Shown here piece by piece: positions 25,565 through 33,307 of a stretch of 64,000 nt of DNA (positions are counted from its first letter, which is position 1; each line of letters starts with the position of its first letter). The DNA lies in NCBI RefSeq assembly GCF_001277235.1, contig NZ_CP012266.1, positions 620,001-684,000 on the forward strand. The letters are read 5' to 3'. The translations under genes were made by a program, and so were the position numbers. The stretch comes from Cronobacter dublinensis subsp. dublinensis LMG 23823 (GTDB lineage Bacteria > Pseudomonadota > Gammaproteobacteria > Enterobacterales > Enterobacteriaceae). Below the pieces are notes generated by a model. It did not search any database. It saw only the letters and a program-made list of their open reading frames with translations, and had not been told where the DNA came from.

Positions 25565-26331
25565 CCCCGCAGCCCCCATACCGCCATTGCCATAATCACA
25601 CCGATGCAGGTCGCGAGCGTCAGCAGGCTCGCCATCGCCCAGCGGGCGAGACCGGTATTCACATGGCCTTTAAACATATCCGCCACCGCGTTGATAAGCG
25701 GAAACCCTGGCACTAACAGCAGGACGCTGGCGGCCATCGCGACGGCGGAAGTACCGGCGAACGGCGGCAGCGCCAGCAGCAGGCCGGAGACGGTCGTCGC
25801 CACAAAGGCGGTCAGGCAGAAGTTAATTTGCGGGTGCAGATGGCGCTGCGTCAGCGTCTGGCGGACATACATCGCGAGCGTGCTGGCGATAAACGTCACC
25901 AGCGCGCCATCCCAGCCGCCTTTGTTCATTTTGCAAAAACAGGCGCAGGAGAGCCCCACCATCAGCACCACCTGCCAGCGCGGATAACGCAGGGGCTTGA
26001 GCTGCGAAAAACGCTTTTCGACATCGTAGCGATCGAGCAGTTTATGCTCGGCCATAATCACGATGTGCTGCACTTCCGTCACCATATGCATATTGATGCC
26101 GCGGTCGACATTTTTGCGCGTTGTGGTGAGACAGTGGTGATCCTTAATGGTGGTCAACACAATCGCATTGGCGGAGATGGAGCTTTCCACGCTGTCCATA
26201 CCGAGCGCGACGCCAAGCCGCGTCGTCAGTTCTTCTATCAGCGCGCTTTCCGCGCCGTGCTGCAACAAATAAAGCCCGCACTGAATACACAAACGGGTGA
26301 CGTCCCGCTGCGCTAAAGCATCCGCTTCCAT
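25555..26331 (-). CDS. yjjP: YjjP, large subunit of YjjP-YjjB (ThrE-type) exporter
   Basis: The 258-residue protein has a soluble N-terminal domain (about 1-115, with RLCIQCGLYLLQHGAESALI and GMDSVESSISANAIVLT) followed by about five membrane helices, including VLLLVPGFPLINAVADMFKGH. This is the N-terminal half of ThrE-type transporters, close to E. coli YjjP. It is the first gene of the yjjP-yjjB pair. The long AT-rich region upstream (26332-26845) separates it from divergent yjjQ. Confidence 0.92.
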   Translation of the reverse strand: MEADALAQRDVTRLCIQCGLYLLQHGAESALIEELTTRLGVALGMDSVESSISANAIVLTTIKDHHCLTTTRKNVDRGINMHMVTEVQHIVIMAEHKLLDRYDVEKRFSQLKPLRYPRWQVVLMVGLSCACFCKMNKGGWDGALVTFIASTLAMYVRQTLTQRHLHPQINFCLTAFVATTVSGLLLALPPFAGTSAVAMAASVLLLVPGFPLINAVADMFKGHVNTGLARWAMASLLTLATCIGVIMAMAVWGLRGWM

Positions 26332-26845
26332 ATTCGGTCCTGGTGAAAGAGGGCGTCGAGGCGCCAGAAGTGTCCATTATTAACATGTATGGCGAAACGC
26401 AGCCGTGGAGGCAGATCAAGCTTGCTGCATTTTTCAGCGCTTTTTAGCCACGGCACCGGTCATGCGCGTCGGCTGGCGAACCGGTATTTTATTAATCATC
26501 CATTTATGGATAAATTAAAAAGGCGCTACGCTGTGCGATAAAACTTATTATTGATGGAATGCTTAATGTATATAAATAGACATTTTTTATCTTTTTACGA
26601 TGAGAATATCCTTTAATCTCACGTGGCGTATTTTTCGCTTTTTTTGTCGTTGACAGTAAAATAAAGGGTTCATAGAATGCCGATGTTTACCCAGGCGGGA
26701 AATTCTTTCTGTCTACTTATATACATTATCTGCTTTTGCTGTTTTCGCTGCGGTTTTTCTTTTTTTATTTTTGCGGTTTTATGACATTACCTCATCAATA
26801 AGTTTTAAAAATAGGTTTGGCCGGAAGGATATAACCGGAGGAAAT
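26332..26845. other. AT-rich divergent control region between yjjP and yjjQ-bglJ
   Basis: About 510 bp without a credible gene. The part from 26460 to 26845 is clearly AT-rich. In E. coli the yjjQ-bglJ promoter is silenced by H-NS and activated by LeuO, and this composition is compatible with the same control. I could not place a specific promoter with confidence. Confidence 0.45.
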
Positions 26846-27577
26846 ATGTTACCAGGACGTTGCAAACAAGGCCTTATCATTAGCCAAATCCCTGTCATGC
26901 ATACCGGACTGGAGGCGATTATGCGCCGCCATTTCCCGGAGACGGAACTGTACCATTATAAAGGCAGCGCGGAATTGTCGCTGCCGCTGTTAAACCCGGT
27001 TGATATGGTGCTGGCGGAACTGCCCTGCGCGGTGGAAGACGCGCGCCGCGAATGCGAGGCTTATTACTCGCTGGTGGCGCAGGCGCCCGGCGTACACTGG
27101 ATATTTCTCGTTCCCGCCGCCACGTTCAGCCTGGCGGTGCAGCTGCTGATGCGTCCGGAAACCACACTGCTCTCTACGGCAGAGTCGGTAGATGGCGTCG
27201 TGAGTGCGGTGCGGCTTGGGCGTGAAAAAGCCGAGCGTGTCAGCCAGATGTTAGTTACTCCACGCCCGCCGCAGGATAACGAATCCGCGTCAACGGTCAT
27301 GCTGACCTCGTCGGAAAGACAGGTATTACGCCTGCTCGGCAAAGGCTGGGGAATAAATCAAATCGCCCAGATGCTGAAAAAAAGCAATAAGACGATCAGC
27401 GCGCAGAAAAACAGTGCGATGCGGCGCTTATCGTTGCGCGGAAATGCAGAAATGTATGCCTGGATAAGCAGCCTGCAGGGATTAAAAGAATTAAATTTAA
27501 TTTCATTACATAAGGAACAGGCCGAATGGAACACGGAGTCGAAAAACGAAGCGTTGCGCTCATCGAAAAATGCGTAA
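26846..27577 (+). CDS. yjjQ: YjjQ, LuxR-type transcriptional regulator
   Basis: The 243-residue protein has an N-terminal receiver-like region without phosphorylation residues and a C-terminal LuxR/FixJ helix-turn-helix (about 155-215: LTSSERQVLRLLGKGWGINQIAQMLKKSNKTISAQKNSAMRRL, the middle of which is the recognition region). It matches E. coli YjjQ over its length. Start ATG 26846 has a strong GGAGG site; an upstream in-frame start at 26771 has none. In E. coli YjjQ represses motility and other surface genes. It overlaps bglJ by 52 bp. Confidence 0.92.
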   Translation: MLPGRCKQGLIISQIPVMHTGLEAIMRRHFPETELYHYKGSAELSLPLLNPVDMVLAELPCAVEDARRECEAYYSLVAQAPGVHWIFLVPAATFSLAVQLLMRPETTLLSTAESVDGVVSAVRLGREKAERVSQMLVTPRPPQDNESASTVMLTSSERQVLRLLGKGWGINQIAQMLKKSNKTISAQKNSAMRRLSLRGNAEMYAWISSLQGLKELNLISLHKEQAEWNTESKNEALRSSKNA

Positions 27578-28179
27578 TGAGTGGTGAAGGAATACGATCG
27601 CTGCTGAAGGTAAATCATTCGACATCATGCCGCCTGGAGATATTTGCCGATCACCACGCGTTTATTCAGGCGCAGGCAAGTCGCCACTTTTCCGCCGTTA
27701 TCTTTTCGCTTGATGGCACGCGTGAACACCGGCGAGATTGCCTGCAGTTCGTCAGCGAAATGGCGAAAGCCTTTCCACGAATGAAACGCATCGTGATGGT
27801 GAATAACGTCAATGAGGCGAAGCTGATAAGCCAGCTTTCCCCAACGCCATTGCAGGGGATTATCGATAAATCGGAAACGCTGTCGCGTTTTACCGATGAG
27901 CTGACGTCAGCAATGAATGATTCGGCACGCGCCAGCGAATCGCCAAATAAAGCCTGGTATACAAGCCAGGGATCGCGGCTGTTGAGCCCGACTGAGCGGA
28001 TCATTTTGCGCTATCTGACGGACGGCTATTCGGTGTCGCAGATTGCCTGTCATCTTGAGCGCAATATTAAAACCATTCGCGCGCACAAATTTAACGCGAT
28101 GCTGAAGCTTGGGGTGCATACCGATGCCGGCTTGCTGAACGCGGCGGATATTCTCCTGCACCGGGCAGGCTTGTTTTAA
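27526..28179 (+). CDS. bglJ: BglJ, LuxR-type regulator (partner of RcsB)
   Basis: The 217-residue protein starts MEHGVEKRSVALIEKCVMS, as E. coli BglJ does, and ends in a LuxR-type helix-turn-helix (about 150-205: LSPTERIILRYLTDGYSVSQIA, then NIKTIRAHKFNAMLKLGV). BglJ acts as a heterodimer with RcsB and activates H-NS-silenced loci such as bgl in E. coli. The gene lies 52 bp inside the end of yjjQ in another frame, so the two are cotranscribed and likely translationally coupled. Confidence 0.9.
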   Translation: MEHGVEKRSVALIEKCVMSGEGIRSLLKVNHSTSCRLEIFADHHAFIQAQASRHFSAVIFSLDGTREHRRDCLQFVSEMAKAFPRMKRIVMVNNVNEAKLISQLSPTPLQGIIDKSETLSRFTDELTSAMNDSARASESPNKAWYTSQGSRLLSPTERIILRYLTDGYSVSQIACHLERNIKTIRAHKFNAMLKLGVHTDAGLLNAADILLHRAGLF

Positions 28180-28267
28180 GCCTGCGGCGGCGCGGCGTGT
28201 TGTATAAGGCAGGGTTATAAGCGCCGCACGCGCGCCAGCCGGGCGCGAGGCTTGCCACGCTCACCTT

Positions 28268-28726
28268 TTACAGGCAGACATCCACCCATTGTGCCTGCGT
28301 CAGTTCCGCCAGGCGATTCGGCGAGATGCGCACCGCGCTGTGAATGGCGCCTGCGGCGGGGAGCACTTCGTCATACTGGCGCAGCGACACATCACAATAA
28401 ACCGCCAGCGCGTTTTCCAGCCCAAACGGACAAACGCCGCCAACCGGATGGCCTGTCCAGGTCACCACTTCGTCACTGCTGAGCATCCGCGCTTTCGCGC
28501 CAAACGTGGTTTTCAGCTTTTTGTTATCGAGGCGAGCGTCGCCTTTAGCAACGACCAGAATCACCTGATCTTTCACTTTCAGCGAGAGCGTTTTGGCTAT
28601 CTGACCGGGTTCAACCTGATGAGCGGCAGCCGCCAGGGCGACGGTGGCGGTGCTTTGATTCAGTTCGATGATTTCAATATCGGGGGCATTTTCGACAAAA
28701 AATTGCCGCACGGATTCCAGACTCAT
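28268..28726 (-). CDS. YbaK/EbsC-family aminoacyl-tRNA deacylase
   Basis: The 152-residue protein has the YbaK/ProX fold motifs: the lysine in QIAKTLSLKV, and the GHPVGGVCPFGL substrate-binding loop. These enzymes hydrolyse mischarged tRNAs in trans, for example Ala- or Cys-tRNAPro. It is not the E. coli YbaK itself (shorter, different N-terminus), so the exact substrate tRNA is open. It is convergent with bglJ and has an AGGAG site before the ATG. E. coli has no such gene at this place, so it is a lineage-specific insertion. Confidence 0.85.
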   Translation of the reverse strand: MSLESVRQFFVENAPDIEIIELNQSTATVALAAAAHQVEPGQIAKTLSLKVKDQVILVVAKGDARLDNKKLKTTFGAKARMLSSDEVVTWTGHPVGGVCPFGLENALAVYCDVSLRQYDEVLPAAGAIHSAVRISPNRLAELTQAQWVDVCL

Positions 28727-28845
28727 TTATTTCTCCTGAAAATGGCTGTCCTAATCTGGCATACAGGGCCAGGTTTTGTAAATTATCGGAAAAGTCATTT
28801 TCGGCGGCTATCCGGTGTTTTCTGGATCTCCTTCACAATCAAAGA

Positions 28846-28866
28846 AACCGGTTACTGTAACCGGTT
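28846..28866. promoter_or_regulatory. Double LacI-type operator upstream of orphan PTS IIC
   Basis: AACCGGTTA-CTG-TAACCGGTT is a perfect 9-3-9 inverted repeat that contains two AACCGGTT half-palindromes 12 bp apart. A looser copy, GGTTA-GG-TAACC, follows at 28894-28905. The core is the same as in the ascG-ascF operator (4602-4615), so AscG or a paralogue may bind here. Confidence 0.55.
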
Positions 28867-28935
28867 GCAGACGCACTCCGGCGGATTAATACTGGTTAGG
28901 TAACCTCCCTCTGTAACCAATAATAAGAGCCGTCT

Positions 28936-29079
28936 ATGAAACCTTATTTTCTCAGTTACGCCGCTGCAGCCCGGATGCTTTCGCTGCGCAGGAAGCAGAG
29001 CGACACGCCCGGTTACGGTTTTCAGTTCAATGGATTATGGGATGATGCGCGACGGTCACCCGCCGCGTATTCACGTTGA
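28936..29079 (+). CDS. Small ORF (47 codons) preceding PTS IIC gene, function unknown
   Basis: An ATG with AAGAG seven bases upstream opens a 47-codon frame that ends 21 bp before the PTS IIC ATG. The peptide is rich in Arg, Ala, Ser and aromatic residues, with RMLSLRRKQSDTPGYGFQF in the middle, and has no membrane helix. It lies on the same transcript as the IIC gene, downstream of the double operator. I do not recognise it. It could be a leader peptide that couples translation to IIC, a small regulator, or the remnant of a longer gene. Confidence 0.4.
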   Translation: MKPYFLSYAAAARMLSLRRKQSDTPGYGFQFNGLWDDARRSPAAYSR

Positions 29080-29100
29080 TTGCCTGACAGGAGAACCGCC

Positions 29101-30447
29101 ATGTCTGCCAACCATGCTGCATTTAATGTGATTTTTCGCTTTGTTGAAAATTATGTTAGCCCGATAGCTTCCCGCATTTCTGCGCAACGCCACGTTATGG
29201 CGATTCGCGACGGTTTTATCTCCGCTATGCCGTTTATGATAGTCGGCTCTTTTTTGCTGGTCTTTGCTTATCCGCCGTTTTCGCCGGATACCACGCTCGG
29301 ATTTGCCCGCGCGTGGCTGGATATGGCAAAACAGTTCGAAGGCCAGATCCTCACCCCGTTTGATATGACGATGGGGATCATGTCGATCTATATCTGCGCC
29401 GCCATCGCGTACAACCTCGGCAAACACTACGTCAAATCGCACCAGCTGGACCCTTTCATGTGCGCCATGCTGTCGCTGATGGCGTTTCTGCTGGTGGCTG
29501 CGCCGAAAACCAAGGGCACGCTGCCGGTGGACAGCCTCGGCGGCACCGGGATTTTCACCGCGATTCTGGTGGCGATTTACTGTGTAGAGATGATGCGTTT
29601 TCTGAAGGCGCATAATATCGGCATCCGCCTGCCGGATCAGGTACCGCCGATGATTAAAAACTCCTTCGATTTGCTGATCCCGGTGCTGGTCGTCGTGCTC
29701 ACGCTTTATCCGCTGAGCCTGTTGATCCAGTCGCAGTTTGACATGCTGATCCCGCAGGCGATCATGTCGGTATTCAAGCCGCTGGTATCGGCGGCGGATT
29801 CGTTGCCGGCGATCCTGCTGGCGGTGCTGATTGGCCATCTGCTCTGGTTTGCAGGCATTCATGGCGCGGCGATCGTCTCCGGCATGCTACAGATGTTCTG
29901 GCTGACGAACCTCGGCCTTAACCAGACCGCGCTGGCGCAGAGCGCGCCGCTGCCGCACATCTTTATGGAAGCGTTCTGGACGTTCTTTATCGTTATCGGC
30001 GGCTCCGGTGCGACGATGGGTCTGGTGTTCTGCTACCTGCGCAGCCGCTCCGCGCACCTGCGCTCTATTGGACGCCTGAGCGTAGTGCCGAGCCTTTTCA
30101 ACATTAATGAGCCGGTGATTTTCGGTACGCCTATCGTGATGAACCCGGTATTTTTCATTCCGTTCCTGCTGGCCCCGATGGTGAACGCGGTGCTCGCCTG
30201 GGCGGCGATGAAATTTGATTTGATTGGTCGGGTTATCTCTGTGGTGCCGTGGACCGCGCCCGCGCCGGTTGGCGCCGCCTGGGCGCTGGGCTGGGATTTC
30301 CGTGCCGCGCTGCTGGTCGTTGTGCTGGCGGTGGTGTCGGCCATCATTTACTTCCCGTTCTTTAAAGTCTACGAGAAGCAACTGCTGGCGCAGGAAGCTG
30401 AAGAAGCGCTGAAAGAGGCGCAGGGGGCAGGTGAACAGGCTGCCTGA
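29101..30447 (+). CDS. PTS lactose/cellobiose-family EIIC (ChbC/CelB-like), orphan
   Basis: The 448-residue protein has the EIIC fold of the lactose/cellobiose PTS family, with about ten membrane segments and the signature region LFNINEPVIFGTPIVMNP (about residues 335-352), whose NEP-x-x-FG motif contacts the sugar. The substrate is probably a beta-linked disaccharide or aryl-glucoside. No EIIA or EIIB gene and no hydrolase lie beside it, so it must use soluble partners from elsewhere. ATG 29101 has an AGGAG site and is preferred over TTG 29080. A LacI-type double operator is 235 bp upstream. Confidence 0.88.
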   Translation: MSANHAAFNVIFRFVENYVSPIASRISAQRHVMAIRDGFISAMPFMIVGSFLLVFAYPPFSPDTTLGFARAWLDMAKQFEGQILTPFDMTMGIMSIYICAAIAYNLGKHYVKSHQLDPFMCAMLSLMAFLLVAAPKTKGTLPVDSLGGTGIFTAILVAIYCVEMMRFLKAHNIGIRLPDQVPPMIKNSFDLLIPVLVVVLTLYPLSLLIQSQFDMLIPQAIMSVFKPLVSAADSLPAILLAVLIGHLLWFAGIHGAAIVSGMLQMFWLTNLGLNQTALAQSAPLPHIFMEAFWTFFIVIGGSGATMGLVFCYLRSRSAHLRSIGRLSVVPSLFNINEPVIFGTPIVMNPVFFIPFLLAPMVNAVLAWAAMKFDLIGRVISVVPWTAPAPVGAAWALGWDFRAALLVVVLAVVSAIIYFPFFKVYEKQLLAQEAEEALKEAQGAGEQAA

Positions 30448-30453
30448 TAACGA

Positions 30454-30475
30454 AACGGCGGGGCAACCCGCCGTT
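30454..30475. terminator. Hairpin between convergent PTS IIC and fhuF genes
   Basis: AACGGCGGG-GCAA-CCCGCCGTT is a perfect 9-bp stem capped by a GNRA-type GCAA tetraloop. It overlaps the region just before the fhuF stop codon. There is no strong T-run, but symmetry lets it act on both strands. Confidence 0.6.
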
Positions 30476-30477
30476 AA

Positions 30478-31266
30478 CTATTTGAGGGTGCAGTCGCCGC
30501 ACTGCTGCACATCGGGCAGCTTATAACGCTGGCAGCAGGTGCGGCGCACAAGAAGGCCTTCACGCAGGACAACGGTGCGAAACAACGGGTTATCCCGGCC
30601 GTTAAGCAACGTTTTTTCGAAAAAGCAGCTCTGGCGAAGCGCGCTCACGGTTTCTTCGCCGAGCCACTCGCGCCATTCGCCGAAGCACCAGTTAATCAGA
30701 TAGCCGGTGTTGCTCCAGATAAGTTTGCCGTTAATATCGCCAGAGGCCTCCAGCGCCTCAACGACCGGCGTTATCACGTCCACCACAAGCTTCTCCAGCC
30801 GCGCGCGCGCGGTAAGCGCCGTCGCGTGGCGGTCTTCTTCCACCGTCACGTAAAAGCAGGCCGCGCGACCTGTTTCATGAAATTCCAGTGCGATATTCTC
30901 ATCGCTTACAGACAGCGCCTGCGGCTGCGTCAGCAGCGCGAGCATCAGCGGCGGCACCAGCAGACCGAGATACCACTGCGCCCAGAGCGATTTCAGCGGT
31001 TTGTTTTCACGTGCGGCGGTGGGATCGTTGCGATAGATATGATCGGAATAGAGCGCCATTAACGAGGCGAGTGCCGCAGGCTGCGACCATTCGCTAAAGC
31101 TCAGCGCCGTGGCGGGCGGCGTCTCGTCGAGCTTCATAATGTCGTGAAAATGCGCGCGGTGCGTCGTAAACGCGTCACGCAGGCGAACCGCCAGCGTCGA
31201 AGGCGGACGTTGCAGCGGGGCGCGCCAGATAAGTTCATCAACAGAATGAAGAGAGCGATAAGCCAT
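30478..31266 (-). CDS. fhuF: FhuF, siderophore-iron reductase
   Basis: The 262-residue cytoplasmic ferric-siderophore reductase carries its [2Fe-2S] cluster ligands at the C-terminus as CC-x10-C-x2-C (RTCCQRYKLPDVQQCGDC), the unusual FhuF arrangement. The N-terminal part has the FhuF pattern with a SLWAQWYLGLLVPPLMLALL stretch. It releases iron from hydroxamate siderophores such as ferrioxamine and coprogen. A Fur-box-like sequence lies 28 bp upstream of the ATG, so iron repression is expected. Position after bglJ matches E. coli apart from the inserted genes. Confidence 0.93.
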   Translation of the reverse strand: MAYRSLHSVDELIWRAPLQRPPSTLAVRLRDAFTTHRAHFHDIMKLDETPPATALSFSEWSQPAALASLMALYSDHIYRNDPTAARENKPLKSLWAQWYLGLLVPPLMLALLTQPQALSVSDENIALEFHETGRAACFYVTVEEDRHATALTARARLEKLVVDVITPVVEALEASGDINGKLIWSNTGYLINWCFGEWREWLGEETVSALRQSCFFEKTLLNGRDNPLFRTVVLREGLLVRRTCCQRYKLPDVQQCGDCTLK

Positions 31267-31293
31267 AGCGGAGTCTGAATAGCAAATCTAAAT

Positions 31294-31312
31294 GATAATG
31301 ATTGCCAATCCT
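31294..31312. promoter_or_regulatory. Fur box upstream of fhuF
   Basis: GATAATGATTGCCAATCCT matches 13 of 19 bases of the Fur consensus, with the first ten exact. Position 28 bp before the fhuF start and the known Fur control of fhuF support function. Confidence 0.65.
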
Positions 31313-31380
31313 AACTATAGGTGGAAACGATAGCAAGCGGTTTGACCATGAAACCGGCGCGTCGGGCAGACTGGCGGAGG

Positions 31381-31443
31381 CGTCAGGCGTCAGGCGTCAG
31401 GCGTCAGGCGTCAGGCGTCAGGCGTCAGGCGTCAGGCGTCAGG
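31381..31443. repeat. Perfect tandem repeat, 9 copies of a 7-bp unit (CGTCAGG)
   Basis: Nine exact, uninterrupted copies of CGTCAGG fill 63 bp between the fhuF promoter and a diguanylate cyclase gene. The TGA stop of the cyclase (31441-31439) is inside the last copy. A 7-bp unit is prone to slipped-strand changes, so copy number probably varies between strains. Because the stop lies in the unit nearest the gene, length changes should not alter the protein. Confidence 0.95.
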
Positions 31444-32500
31444 CGGCGCGCCGGGCCTCGTAATACAGAATGTGATTGCGGCCTTTGTTTTTAGCGGCGT
31501 ATAGCGCCTCATCGGCGCGGCGCAGCGCGTCGTCGATGTCGCCATTCTCCAGCGGGGCGATGCCAATGCTCAGCGTCACGTTGGTCGCCACGCTTTCATT
31601 AAAGATATGTGCAATACGCAGATCGTAAACCCGCTGGCGGATGCGCTCGGCCGTCCGCCGCGCGCTCTGCTCATCGGCGCGTGTGAGCAGCACCATAAAC
31701 TCCTCGCCGCCGTAGCGGGTGACAATATCCCGCGAGCGAACCGAATCACGAATTGCCGCCGACACGCGCGTCAGCGCCTGGTCGCCCATCATATGACCGT
31801 AGTGATCGTTATAGGCTTTGAAATGGTCGATATCCATCAACAGTACGAACTGCTGGCCTGCGTCCGGCGGCAGGTTAGCGAAGCGGTTCTGAAAGCCACG
31901 ACGGTTACAGAGGCCGGTGAGCGGGTCCATCATGCTCAGATCGGTGAGCGTCGCTTTTTCATCTATTAACTGCTGCATCATCTGGCGCGCGAAAATATCG
32001 CTGCGTCGGGCTATCAGATGCTGAATAACCAGGCCAATTAACGGCAGCGCCAGCGTATAAGCATATAGCACCGGATGCTGGCCTTTATCCAGCCAGAGGA
32101 TCGTGGCGGTAATGGGCAGACAAAAACCGCTAAACGCGCCCAGCATATTTATAAAAGAGAGCGCGGCGATAAACAGCGCGCCGAGTAAGGTAATAAGCAG
32201 ACAGGTGCCGTCATGAAAAACGCACCACGGGCTTTTCAGCCAGATATTCCACGACCAGAGCGCGCCCGTCAGGAGCGCCATAAGGTTGATAGCGTTGAGG
32301 CTGAACGCGCGAGTTTGCGCGCGCAGCAGCAGGGCGCCGCTTAGCGCGATAACGCCTAAAGAGGGCCAGGGAATATGCGGATAGTCATAAAGCGGATCCA
32401 CGAGATTAAACAGCGCGGAAAACAGATTGAGAAACAGGAAGAGTTTCAGGGAGAGCTGATATTTTTCTTTTGTCAGAGCTCGCCAGTTATTTGCAGTCAT
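31439..32500 (-). CDS. Membrane-anchored diguanylate cyclase
   Basis: The 353-residue protein has about six membrane helices in residues 15-165, a short linker, and a GGDEF domain with RYGGEEF (264-268) and a canonical inhibitory I-site RSRD (255-258) five residues before it, so both synthesis and product inhibition are expected. Topology resembles AdrA/DgcC-type cyclases, but I cannot assign an orthologue. It is divergent from yjjZ. The C-terminal codons run into the 7-bp tandem repeat, which provides the stop codon. Confidence 0.87.
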   Translation of the reverse strand: MTANNWRALTKEKYQLSLKLFLFLNLFSALFNLVDPLYDYPHIPWPSLGVIALSGALLLRAQTRAFSLNAINLMALLTGALWSWNIWLKSPWCVFHDGTCLLITLLGALFIAALSFINMLGAFSGFCLPITATILWLDKGQHPVLYAYTLALPLIGLVIQHLIARRSDIFARQMMQQLIDEKATLTDLSMMDPLTGLCNRRGFQNRFANLPPDAGQQFVLLMDIDHFKAYNDHYGHMMGDQALTRVSAAIRDSVRSRDIVTRYGGEEFMVLLTRADEQSARRTAERIRQRVYDLRIAHIFNESVATNVTLSIGIAPLENGDIDDALRRADEALYAAKNKGRNHILYYEARRAA

Positions 32501-32705
32501 ATCCGTTGGTGACTTATTCAGCGCTATCAGGTTTTTATAAAAGCCAGATAAAAGATGGGCTTATTATGCCATGTTACTGAGAATGAGAATTTTCTTAAGC
32601 ATGGCGGACAATTTATCACCTTCCTCCCGGTATGTCATTACCTCTTAACCAAAGTAAAGCAGCGCTAAATCTATTTCCGCTGACAAATAAGAATTTATAT
32701 CATAT

Positions 32706-32724
32706 GATATTGGTTATCATTATC
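32706..32724. promoter_or_regulatory. Fur box upstream of yjjZ
   Basis: GATATTGGTTATCATTATC matches 17 of 19 bases of the Fur consensus GATAATGATTATCATTATC. It lies 18 bp before the yjjZ ATG. yjjZ is a known member of the E. coli Fur regulon as I recall. Confidence 0.8.
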
Positions 32725-32742
32725 GATACGAGAGGCGAAACG

Positions 32743-32985
32743 ATGTTGTACAGACGACTGGAAAGTGGTTGGGCTGTCCTTTTGCCGGGGGCGCTGGTGG
32801 CGATGCTGGCGTGGAATGAGCTGAGCTGGGCGCAGTGGCGGGTGATCATTGTGCTGGCGCTACTGACGACGGTCGGCATGCTCTACCATCCGCGTCTGCG
32901 GCATTATGTCCTGCTGCCGTCATGCATCGCTTTCGCCAGCGGTTTAATGCTTATCGTATCGCACTTGCACATAGCGCTGAATTAA
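32743..32985 (+). CDS. yjjZ: YjjZ, DUF1435 small membrane protein
   Basis: The 80-residue protein starts MLYRRLESGWAVLLPG and has three predicted membrane helices with the WRVIIVLALLTT and LRHYVLLPSC patterns of DUF1435 proteins such as E. coli YjjZ. Function is unknown. An in-frame upstream ATG at 32632 would overrun the Fur box, so ATG 32743 with its AGAGG site is preferred. The strong Fur box makes it an iron-starvation gene, next to fhuF as in E. coli. Confidence 0.82.
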   Translation: MLYRRLESGWAVLLPGALVAMLAWNELSWAQWRVIIVLALLTTVGMLYHPRLRHYVLLPSCIAFASGLMLIVSHLHIALN

Positions 32986-33073
32986 CGCAAAGGTTGGAAC
33001 CTTGAAGCTTGAAAGCAGGGAAATAATAAAGAAAAAGCAGGAAAGGCTGAAGAGTAAGAAGAGATAAAAGAAG

Positions 33074-33159
33074 TGGTGCGAGGGGGGGGACTTGAACCCC
33101 CACGTCCGAAGGACACTAACACCTGAAGCTAGCGCGTCTACCAATTCCGCCACCTTCGC
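33074..33159 (-). tRNA. leuQ: tRNA-Leu (CAG), third gene of the operon
   Basis: The minus strand folds into a leucine tRNA with a long variable arm (TGTCCTTCGGAC), anticodon stem CTAGC/GTTAG and loop TTCAGGT giving anticodon CAG, and an encoded CCA end. It is nearly identical to the next two copies and to E. coli leuQPV. Gene letters follow E. coli by position. Confidence 0.93.
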
Positions 33160-33189
33160 ACTGTCTCTTTTATCGTATCGCCATCGCAT

Positions 33190-33275
33190 TGGTGCGAGGG
33201 GGGGGACTTGAACCCCCACGTCCGAAGGACACTAACACCTGAAGCTAGCGCGTCTACCAATTCCGCCACCTTCGC
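33190..33275 (-). tRNA. leuP: tRNA-Leu (CAG), second gene of the operon
   Basis: Same structure as the copy at 33074-33159, with anticodon CAG, variable-arm loop TTCG and encoded CCA. Spacer to the next gene is 30 bp. Confidence 0.93.
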
Positions 33276-33307
33276 GCAGTGCGAGCGATACTTTCTTGCG
33301 TGGTCTT

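Noticed and set aside
33000..33073. Intrinsic terminator downstream of the tRNA-Leu operon
   Set aside because: The minus strand is T-rich but I find no stable hairpin before the T-runs.
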